6,355 bases of DNA from JAWLCQ01 sp041687095 (GTDB lineage: Bacteria; Planctomycetota; Phycisphaerae; SM23-33), in assembly GCA_041687095.1 (NCBI GenBank), contig JAWLCQ010000238.1:1-6355 (forward strand). Direction: 5' to 3'. The notes below the pieces were generated by a model. It did no database searches and was not told the DNA's origin. It saw only the letters and a list, made by a program, of their open reading frames with translations. Both the position numbers and the translations under genes were made by a program. Positions 1 to 6,000 of the stretch are shown in pieces; the stretch's first letter is position 1; each line of letters begins with the position of its first letter.

Positions 1-49
1 GATAATAGCCCAGCAGGTCACTGCGGGGTAGCGGTCGCGGGGGAGTCTG

Positions 50-65
50 CGCCCCGGCAGGGGCG
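50..65. repeat. Hairpin, CGCCCC stem with GGCA loop
   Basis: CGCCCC (50-55) pairs perfectly with GGGGCG (60-65) around a GGCA loop. The loop is the complement of the TGCC loops in the neighbouring hairpins, so this looks like the same type of unit in the opposite orientation. No T run follows on either strand, so it is not a canonical intrinsic terminator. Confidence 0.6.
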
Positions 66-91
66 ACTGAGGGATGGGCCCACGGCGCACC

Positions 92-117
92 CTCAAGCGC
101 CCCTGCCGGGGCTTGAG
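92..117. repeat. Long hairpin with TGCC loop
   Basis: CTCAAG (92-97) pairs with CTTGAG (112-117). Inside it CCCC pairs with GGGG around a TGCC loop, with one or two bases bulged. On the plus strand a purine run (GAAGAAGAAGAAAAGG) follows, and on the minus strand there is no U-tract after the stem. It is a strong fold in the same loop family as its neighbours, not a textbook Rho-independent terminator. Confidence 0.6.
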
Positions 118-151
118 AAGAAGAAGAAAAGGAAGGGGGATGGGCCCGGGT

Positions 152-171
152 CCCAGCAGTGAACTGCTGGG
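152..171. repeat. Perfect 20-base hairpin CCCAGCAGTGAACTGCTGGG
   Basis: CCCAGCAGT pairs with ACTGCTGGG around a two-base GA centre; with a realistic TGAA loop the stem is 8 bp. With the adjoining CTATT it forms the right inverted copy of the sequence at the left edge of the window. The left copy (9-28) has the same fold with one A/G mismatch in the stem, so the two copies diverge while keeping most of the stem. Confidence 0.65.
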
Positions 172-182
172 CTATTGTCACA

Positions 183-226
183 GCGTCCCTGCCGGGACGC
201 ACGGAGACGCGTCCCTGGCGGGACGC
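183..226. repeat. Twin GCGTCCC-NNNN-GGGACGC hairpins
   Basis: Two near-identical 18-base hairpins lie in tandem, separated by eight bases. GCGTCCCTGCCGGGACGC spans 183-200 and GCGTCCCTGGCGGGACGC spans 209-226. Each has a perfect 7-bp stem, and only one loop base differs (TGCC versus TGGC). They share stem style and loop with the two hairpins at 50-65 and 92-117, suggesting one family of short palindromes. Neither is followed by a T run on either strand. Confidence 0.65.
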
Positions 227-363
227 CTGGAGACCGATCCCTGCCGCCCGCGAGGCCCGAGATGTGTAGAACAACGAGGTCAGGAGACCCCCAACGCATG
301 CGTTTGAGGGCAGTGGATGCGATTGAGACGTCGCAGGCGTTTGGGGCGTCGCGGCGGAATCGC
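227..363. other. Intergenic DNA without recognised features
   Basis: This stretch lies between the hairpin block and the stop codon of the minus-strand SGNH gene. I see only a 12-bp perfect palindrome, AACGCATGCGTT (293-304), which is short enough to be chance. There is no U-tract hairpin directly after the SGNH stop codon. If transcription of that gene ends here it does so without a canonical intrinsic terminator. Confidence 0.5.
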
Positions 364-1356
364 TCAGCGGAGCCGGTCGAAGACCACGCGGGCGAAGTTC
401 GCGCCCAGCTTCTCGTACCCGTCCCCGCTGGGGTGCAGCAGGTCGGGGAGGTAGTCGGCGACGAGGGATTCGCCGAAGACCTTGAGCCCGTCGAAGTAGT
501 GCACGTGGGCGTCCCCGCAGGCGCGGAGGCGTTGGACGGCGTCCTGGAGTTCGAGGCGCATCTGCGACAGCGACAGACCCACGGAGTTCGGGACGGTCTC
601 GCGCGGGGGCGAGATGATGGGCGAGACCACCCCGATGGGGATCGTGCGGTGCTTCTCCCGGAGGATCTTGACGAACCCGAGGACGGCGGGGCGGAAGGTG
701 CGGGGGCTCAGGGTGGATCCGCCCTGGATGTTGATGCCCAGCTTGAGGGTGATGACGTCGGCGGGCAGGTCGCGGATCATGCGGGCGACCATGGGGTCGA
801 GGTGGCACTGCCCGCCGTAGCCCAGGCAGGTGAGGTTGAGGTTGCGTTTGCGGGCGACGACGGCGGGCCAGGTGCGGGCGGGGGAGTGGGCGGTGCGGCA
901 CATGGTGATGGAGCTGCCGTAGGTGATCCACTTCGGGCGGTCGTCGGGAACCGTGCGGACGGTGGCGCCGCTGTCGACGCGGAGGGCGTGGAGCGTGACG
1001 GGCCCGAACGGGGGCAGCCAGAGTTCGAGGGTCCTGGTCCCGGGGGGCAGGGCGTCGAAGGTCACGAGCATCGCACCGCTGTCGATGCGGACGGAGGCGA
1101 GGAGCTTGCCCTCGGAGGTGACGTCGAAGGAGCGGGGCTCGGGGAAGGGGGCGACCTCGAGCTGCAGCGTGCGGGCGTCGGTCGCGAACCGCAGGCGCAC
1201 GCCGGCGGGCATCTCGGCACGGGGGGGGAGGGCGTCATCGGGGGCGAACAGGGCCTTCTCCGCCACCGGCAGCCGCCAAGGCTTCACCCATGCCTCGCCC
1301 CGTTCGAGGGAGACGGCGCCTTCGAACATCCGGTCGGTCAGTCGCACGGTCTTCAT
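364..1356 (-). CDS. SGNH/GDSL hydrolase, SsfX3-like two-domain esterase
   Basis: Encodes a 330-residue enzyme of the SGNH/GDSL superfamily (esterases, lipases, deacetylases, acyltransferases). Residues about 1-135 look like the beta-rich N-terminal domain of SsfX3-type proteins, and about 142-330 the flavodoxin-like catalytic domain. Block I is YGSSIT with nucleophile Ser149. The block II glycine is in GYGGQCHLDP (179-188), the block III Asn209 is in LGINI, and block V is DLLHP with Asp305 and His308. All catalytic and oxyanion residues are therefore present. The phrase GYGGQCHLDPMVARMIRDLP is the main reason for the SsfX3-like assignment. There is no signal peptide, so it is probably cytoplasmic. 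The ATG at 1356 is preceded by AGAGGAG seven bases away; a longer frame upstream would read through the repeat region and is not credible. Substrate unknown: a carbohydrate ester or a small-molecule acyl group is possible. It stands alone on its strand, divergent from the other two genes. Confidence 0.92.
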   Translation of the reverse strand: MKTVRLTDRMFEGAVSLERGEAWVKPWRLPVAEKALFAPDDALPPRAEMPAGVRLRFATDARTLQLEVAPFPEPRSFDVTSEGKLLASVRIDSGAMLVTFDALPPGTRTLELWLPPFGPVTLHALRVDSGATVRTVPDDRPKWITYGSSITMCRTAHSPARTWPAVVARKRNLNLTCLGYGGQCHLDPMVARMIRDLPADVITLKLGINIQGGSTLSPRTFRPAVLGFVKILREKHRTIPIGVVSPIISPPRETVPNSVGLSLSQMRLELQDAVQRLRACGDAHVHYFDGLKVFGESLVADYLPDLLHPSGDGYEKLGANFARVVFDRLR

Positions 1357-1363
1357 GGCGGGA

Positions 1364-1370
1364 CTCCTCT
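1364..1370 (-). promoter_or_regulatory. Ribosome binding site of the SGNH hydrolase
   Basis: Read on the minus strand this is AGAGGAG, a strong anti-16S match, seven bases before the ATG at 1356. It decides the start in favour of this ATG over upstream in-frame codons lying in repeat DNA. Confidence 0.8.
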
Positions 1371-1392
1371 GTGCCTGGGGTCGCGGGGGTGC

Positions 1393-1398
1393 AGCATA
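1393..1398 (-). promoter_or_regulatory. Possible extended -10 box for the SGNH gene
   Basis: On the minus strand the sequence reads TGGTATGCT, which resembles an extended -10 element (TGn plus a TATAAT-like hexamer), 36 bases before the start codon. No convincing -35 hexamer lies 16-18 bases upstream (TACCCT at 17). This is a weak pattern match only. Confidence 0.25.
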
Positions 1399-1497
1399 CC
1401 ACGGGACGTTGAGAGAGGGTACGGGGGTCTGGCCGCAAAATGGTTGGGCGCCGGGCGGGGAGGGTTGGATGGCATCAGGAACCCGCCGGGACCGTCG

Positions 1498-1540
1498 AAA
1501 TCCGAAATGCGAAGCACGAAATCCGAAACAAATCCGAAAC
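1498..1540 (+). repeat. ATCCGAAA-rich repeat, left arm of inverted pair
   Basis: Made of short degenerate words of the type AAATCCGAAA and GCGAAGCACGAA, markedly richer in A than the surrounding DNA. It matches the reverse complement of 1654-1696 at 37 of 43 positions. Similar words continue to about 1566 (CCGAAGGGCCGAAATCCC). Open frames crossing it give strings such as NPKCEARNPK, typical of translated intergenic repeat and not of protein. From memory, repeats of this style are common between genes in planctomycete and related genomes. That cannot be confirmed from the window. Confidence 0.75.
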
Positions 1541-1597
1541 CCGAAGGGCCGAAATCCCAAACTCGGCCCCGCCACAGGACGCTTCGCTTGCCTCGCC

Positions 1598-1621
1598 GAC
1601 TCCCGCAGAGACTCCCGCAGA
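1598..1621 (+). repeat. 12-bp tandem duplication in the spacer
   Basis: GACTCCCGCAGA occurs twice head to tail (1598-1609 and 1610-1621), a perfect duplication. It lies in the 113-bp spacer between the two ATCCGAAA-rich arms. The rest of the spacer (1541-1597 and 1622-1653) is G+C-rich and has no other recognisable structure. Confidence 0.7.
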
Positions 1622-1653
1622 CCCGGAGCCCGTTTCTGTCATTCGGATTTGCC

Positions 1654-1696
1654 GTTTTGAATTTGTTTCGGATTTCGGGTTTCGAGTTTCGGATTT
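1654..1696 (-). repeat. ATCCGAAA-rich repeat, right arm of inverted pair
   Basis: On the plus strand it reads TTTGTTTCGGATTTCGGGTT and similar; on the minus strand it is the partner of 1498-1540 (37 of 43 identical). Six substitutions are scattered across the arms, and the shared core GAAATCCGAAACAAAT is unchanged. A further related word, ATTCGGATTT, lies at 1641-1650. A transcript crossing both arms could form a long stem around a 113-base loop. Confidence 0.75.
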
Positions 1697-1895
1697 GGGA
1701 CCCCCCACGCGCGATGCCGTGACCAAGGGCCCACCGAAGACCGGCCACACCCAGGGGCGGGGGAATTTCGCGCGGGCCATCGAATCTCGCCCCCCGGATC
1801 GGGTATTCTGTGGGGTTCGTGAGACGAATTCTGGACTCCCGCGGGCGCGTCGCGGCCCGCCAACGCCGATAGGACATAGAGAAGAGAGAGCATAC
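1697..1895. other. Leader region of the YchF-like gene
   Basis: This 199-bp stretch separates the right repeat arm from the plus-strand start codon and must carry the promoter and leader unless transcription begins earlier. The only -10-like hexamer I can point to is TATTCT at 1804-1809 (four of six consensus bases), without a matching -35. No riboswitch-like or attenuator-like fold is evident. Just before the ATG the sequence GAAGAGAGAG (1881-1890) gives a partial, purine-rich ribosome binding site. Confidence 0.35.
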
Positions 1896-2966
1896 ATGCG
1901 GATCGCGCTGATCGGCCCGCCGCAGTCGGGCAAGTCGACCCTGTTCGCCGCCGTCGCCCAGGCGGGAGGCTCCCACGTGGACCTCTCGCGCCCCGACCAG
2001 CCCCACCTCGCGGTGGTCAAGGTCCCCGACGACCGCCTTGGGTGGCTGACGGAACTCTACAGCCCCAAGAAGATCACCCCCGCGGAGCTGGAGTTCCTCG
2101 ACCTGCCCGGGTTCGACCTCCGCGACGAGGCCGGGCGCGCCCGCTCCAAGGCCCACTGGGCGGCGATGCGGCAGGCGGCGATGCTCGTGCTCGTCGTCCG
2201 CGCCTTCGACAACGCCGCCGTCGCCGCCTACCGCAGCCGCACCGACCCCCACGCCGACGTGCAGGAACTGCTGGGCGAACTGCTCTTCGCCGACCTCGAA
2301 CAGGTCGCCAACCGCATCGAGAAGCTCGAGGCCACCGTCAAGAAACCCACCGCCGACCGCGACGAGAACCTCCGCGAACTCGACCTCATGCGCCGCCTCC
2401 GCGACACCCTCGAGAACGAACGCCCCATCTCCGAGGCCATCCAGACCGACGCCGAGGCCAAGCTCCTCCGCTCCTTCAGCTTCCTCTCCCAAAAGCCCCT
2501 GCTCGTCGTCCTCAACTGCGACGAGTCCGACATCGGCAACGGGCAGGAGGAGCCGCTCGCCGGGGTGACCGCCATCCGCCTGTCGGCGAAGATCGAGGAG
2601 GAGATCGCCCAGCTCGACCCCGAGGAGCGGACGGAGTTCCTCCGCGACCTGGGGCTCGACAGCCCCGCCCGCGACCGCCTCATCCGCGCCTGCTACGACA
2701 AGGTGAACCTCATCAGCTTCCTCACCGCCGGGGAGCCCGAGGTCCGCGCCTGGTCCATCCCCGCCGGGACAGACGCCGTCAACGCCGCCGCCGAGATCCA
2801 CTCCGACATCGCCCGCGGATTCATCCGCGCCGAGACCGTCGCCTTCGACGACCTCAAGGCCGCCAAGGACATGAAGGGCGCCAAGGCCGCCGGAAAGGTC
2901 CGCCTCGAAGGCAAGACCTACGTCGTCAAGGACGGGGACGTGATCTACTTCCGGTTCAACGTGTGA
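1896..2966 (+). CDS. YchF/OLA1-like P-loop NTPase with TGS domain, divergent
   Basis: Encodes 356 residues, close to the usual length of YchF (about 363), a translation-associated, ribosome-binding ATPase/GTPase. The Walker A motif is GPPQSGKST (7-15) and G3 is DLPG (69-72). Phe73 sits where Ras has its catalytic Gln, so the HAS-type hydrophobic substitution is kept. In place of NKxD there is NCDE (207-210); an Asn-x-x-Glu motif goes with ATP preference in YchF/OLA1. SAK (230-232) fits G5. Residues about 121-178 look like the helical coiled-coil insert. The C-terminus (about 273-356) is the TGS/DUF933 domain: RAWSIPAGT, then IHSDIARGFIRAE, then EGKTYVVKDGDVIYFRFNV. The stretch after G3 lacks the conserved GEGLGNxFL of standard YchF, so this is probably a paralog rather than the housekeeping copy. 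The start is the ATG with a GAGAG-type site; the frame extends upstream only through repeat DNA. The AsmA-like gene follows after 41 nt. Confidence 0.9.
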   Translation: MRIALIGPPQSGKSTLFAAVAQAGGSHVDLSRPDQPHLAVVKVPDDRLGWLTELYSPKKITPAELEFLDLPGFDLRDEAGRARSKAHWAAMRQAAMLVLVVRAFDNAAVAAYRSRTDPHADVQELLGELLFADLEQVANRIEKLEATVKKPTADRDENLRELDLMRRLRDTLENERPISEAIQTDAEAKLLRSFSFLSQKPLLVVLNCDESDIGNGQEEPLAGVTAIRLSAKIEEEIAQLDPEERTEFLRDLGLDSPARDRLIRACYDKVNLISFLTAGEPEVRAWSIPAGTDAVNAAAEIHSDIARGFIRAETVAFDDLKAAKDMKGAKAAGKVRLEGKTYVVKDGDVIYFRFNV

Positions 2967-2986
2967 CGCGTGCTTGCGGAATGAGG

Positions 2987-2998
2987 GCGGGCGCCCGC
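2987..2998. other. 12-bp perfect palindrome GCGGGCGCCCGC between genes
   Basis: A perfect palindrome in the 41-nt gap between the YchF-like stop codon and the next start. It has no T tract, so it is unlikely to be a terminator. In DNA this G+C-rich it may be chance. Its position could affect ribosome access to the downstream start codons. Confidence 0.4.
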
Positions 2999-3007
2999 AT
3001 CGGAGAC

Positions 3008-6000
3008 ATGGAAGCTGAGACGAACAACCCGAGGCCTCCCCGCGCGTGGTGGCAGCGCCTGGTGCGCTGGGGGGCCCTCCTGTCGCTCCTGCTCGCCGCC
3101 GCCTACTTCGCCCTGCCTTGGTGGGCCCCCACAAACCTCCTCCGCGACCGCCTCGTCGCCGACCTCCAGCGCCAGGTCCACGCCCCCGTCACCGCCGACT
3201 CCCTCTCCCTGAGCTGGGCCAACGGGATCGAGCTGCGGGGCCTCGCCATCGCCCAGCCCCCCGGGTTCGGGGAGGGCGACATGGTCCGCATCCCCCGCAT
3301 CCACGCCGACTTCGCCCCCCTCTCGCTGCTCCTCCGCCGCCGCATCGCCTGGATGGAACTCCACCACCCCCAGATCCACGCCCGGATCGGCCCTGACGGG
3401 CAGCTCAACCTCGCCGCCCTCCAGAACCTTCAGTCCGACGTCGTCACCGACCGCACCCTCGTCCGCGACGGGTCCGTCCTGCTGGACCTGCACGGGGAGG
3501 CGCGGGACCTGCGGCTGCACGTGCGGGACGTCCAGCTCCACGCCGGACGCGACGGGGCGCCCGAGACGATCACCATGTCCGCCGACCTGGAGCAGCGCGG
3601 GGGGCTGGCCCCGGTGAGCCTGCGGCTGCACCGCGGGACGCCCCGCTCCGCCGCCGCCGCCACCGCCCGCTTCACCTTCGGGGCCATCGAACTCGACGAG
3701 CTGCCCCTCCTCCCCTTCCTCCAGCCCGCCATCCGCACCCTCAAGGGCCGCTGCAGCGGGGCCCTCGTCCTCAACGTCGACCACCGCAACCGCATCGACC
3801 GCTTCGACCTCGACCTCGCCATCCGCCGCCTCGACCTGCAGCCCCACGGGCACGTGGTGCTCCCCCTCGTCGACCAGGCCCTCCTCCGCCTCTCCGCCAA
3901 CTACGACGTCGCCACCGGGCAACTCACCGTCCCCGCCGCCCACGTCCGCCTTCCGGGCGTGGACCTGCAGGCGGCGGGCGAGCTGTGCCTCGACGCCTCG
4001 CACGGGCGCATCGTCCACCTCTCCCGCCTGTCGCTGGAGGGCGAGCTGCAGCCCCACGCCCTCAGCGGGCTGCTCCGCGGGGCGCCCGAGCTGCCCGGGG
4101 GCGTGACGGTCCGCGGGCCCGTGGGGGTGCGGGCGGCCATCCGCCAGGACGGGGAGGCGTACGACCTGGCCCTGTCCGCCGACGCGCGCGACGCGGTCAT
4201 CGCCCTGCCCACCCACGTCCTCAAGCCCGCCCACCGCCCCCTCGCCGCCGCCCTCGCGGGGCGGCTGGACCTGCGGACGTGGAACCTCGACCTGCCCGAC
4301 CCCGCGCGCAACGTCCTGGTCCTGGGCGGGAACCGGGCGCACGGATCGGGCACGGTGACGGGCCTGCTCCGCGTCGCCCAGCGGTGGGCGGACCCCAACG
4401 CCCCCGTCACGCTCGACCGCGTGCTGTCCGAGCTGCGGAACCTGCGGTGGCGGGGCGAGTGCGGCGTGGGCGACCTCGACGCCCTCCGCGACCTCCACCC
4501 GACCCTCGCCCGCTGCCTCCGCGACGTGCGGCTGGACGGGGAGGTGACGGCCCTGCTGGTGCTGGCGCCCGACGCCCCCACGCCCGTGCGGCTGGTCCTC
4601 GCCGTGCCCGAGGGCGCCACGCTGCACGTCCCCGGCGCGCTGGCCGTCTCCCCCACCGACCGCCTCCGCATCGACCTGTCCGGGACGCCCCTGTGGGGCC
4701 CGGCGACGGGGCTGGCGAACGGGCACGTCACGCTCTCCGCCGCCGGGGGGCAGATCGATGCCTCCTCCATCCGCATCGTCACCGCCCCGCCCCACGAGCC
4801 CCCCGCCGTCGAGATCTCCGGGGAGTTCGACGCGATCCACCTGCAGTCCGTCCTGCACTGCCTTCCGCCGCTGCGGCCGATCGGGCACGCCGTCCGCGGG
4901 CACGTCGATGGGCAGGTGCACGCGACGGTGAGCGCGGAGGCGTTCGACGTCGACGCGTGGCTCGATGCGACGGACCTCGACCTCCGCCTCTCCGACCGCC
5001 TGCACAAGCCCGCACGCCGGCGCCTCACCGCCTCCGTCCAAGCCTACCGCCGCCCCCACGCCGCCGGAGGCACGCTCGAACTCGAAACCGCCTTCGCCTC
5101 GCTGCTCGCCGAACTCTCCGCCCGCGGACCCCTGCACGCGCCCGATTCCCTCCAGGCGACGTGGGACACCACCGTCCGCGACGCCAACAACCTCCTGTCG
5201 GCCGTGCCCATGGCGACGACGCTCCTGGACGGGCACGAGGTGTCGGGCCCCTTCCGCGCGACGGGCCGCCTGCACCTCACCCCCATCGCCGCCGAGGGCG
5301 AGTTCACCTGCATCGCCGACGACCTCGCCTACGCCTCCCCCGACCGCGCCCGCCGCAAGCGGTCCGGCGACCCGCTGCGGGTGGGCGGGACGTTCCGCGT
5401 GCGGAACCTCCCGGCCTCCGGCCCCCCCTCCCTCGACGCCAACGCCACCGTCGTCTACGGCGGGTCGCGGGCTGTGGTCGAACTCGCGACCCCGTTGGCG
5501 TTCCGCTTGTCCCTGCTGCCCGACCCCACCGGGAGCGTCGGCGGGGAGCCCCACGCGCCCGCCCCCCCCGCCCGCGTCCTGGGCGGGCCCCCGGCGGGCC
5601 TGCGGATCACGGGGCGGCTGACGGCGGCCCTCGATCCGCCGCTGCGCTCGCTCCTGCCGGAACTCGACCGCCTCGCCGCCGCCCACGGCCTGCGGGGCGT
5701 CCTCGACGCCTCCCTCACCCTCTCCACCGACGATGACGCCCTCCGCCTCCGCGGGCAGGTGGACGCGGGGGGCCTGTCGGCCGCCTCCGAGGGCGTGCCC
5801 GGGCTCGGGCGGGTGACCAAGGCCCCTGACCTGCCCGCCGCCGTCCGCTTCGACGCCACGCTCCACCCCGCCGCCCGCACGCTGCAATGCACGCATCTGC
5901 GCGGGCGGGTGGGGGACCTGCACGTCACGGCCGCGGGAACGCTGGACCTGCCCTCCGCCCTCTCCCCGGGCGCCCCCGCCCACCTGCGCGAGCTGCGTGC

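Larger units (their letters stand above)
1..178. repeat. Palindromic repeat block bounded by inverted copies
   Basis: Non-coding stretch whose two ends carry the same sequence in opposite orientation. Positions 4-28 and the reverse complement of 152-176 match at 23 of 25 bases, both beginning AATAGCCCAGCAG. Each end can itself fold into a hairpin. Inside lie two more hairpins with GGCA or TGCC loops, two direct copies of GGGATGGGCCC (71-81 and 137-147), and an uninterrupted 26-base purine run (115-140). Short open frames here have no recognisable protein content. The structure resembles a REP-like or MITE-like intergenic repeat, but no transposase is present and no target-site duplication can be judged because the left end touches the window edge. 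It lies downstream of the minus-strand SGNH gene, so it could also help end or stabilise that transcript. Confidence 0.65.

Noticed and set aside
1..226. Intrinsic terminators for the SGNH transcript
   Set aside because: The hairpins are strong, but none is followed by a T run on the minus strand.
1498..1696. CRISPR array
   Set aside because: The repeated words are short, degenerate and partly inverted, with no regular spacers and no cas genes.
175..1722. Plus-strand open frame of 515 codons antisense to the SGNH gene
   Set aside because: Its product is Gly/Glu/Asp/Val-rich with no motif and it runs through the hairpin and ATCCGAAA repeats. The minus-strand reading contains all four SGNH blocks.
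1440..1895. N-terminal extension of the YchF-like protein
   Set aside because: The in-frame extension translates the repeat arms and spacer. YchF proteins begin just before the P-loop, which fits the ATG at 1896.
2967..3007. Terminator between the YchF-like and AsmA-like genes
   Set aside because: The only fold is a 12-bp palindrome without a T tract.
1353..3134. Minus-strand open frame of 593 codons antisense to the YchF-like gene
   Set aside because: Low-complexity shadow of the YchF-like gene that continues through the intergenic repeat.
3985..5736. Plus-strand open frame of 583 codons in another frame
   Set aside because: Arg/Pro/Ala-rich shadow inside the AsmA-like gene, with no domain and no plausible start site.
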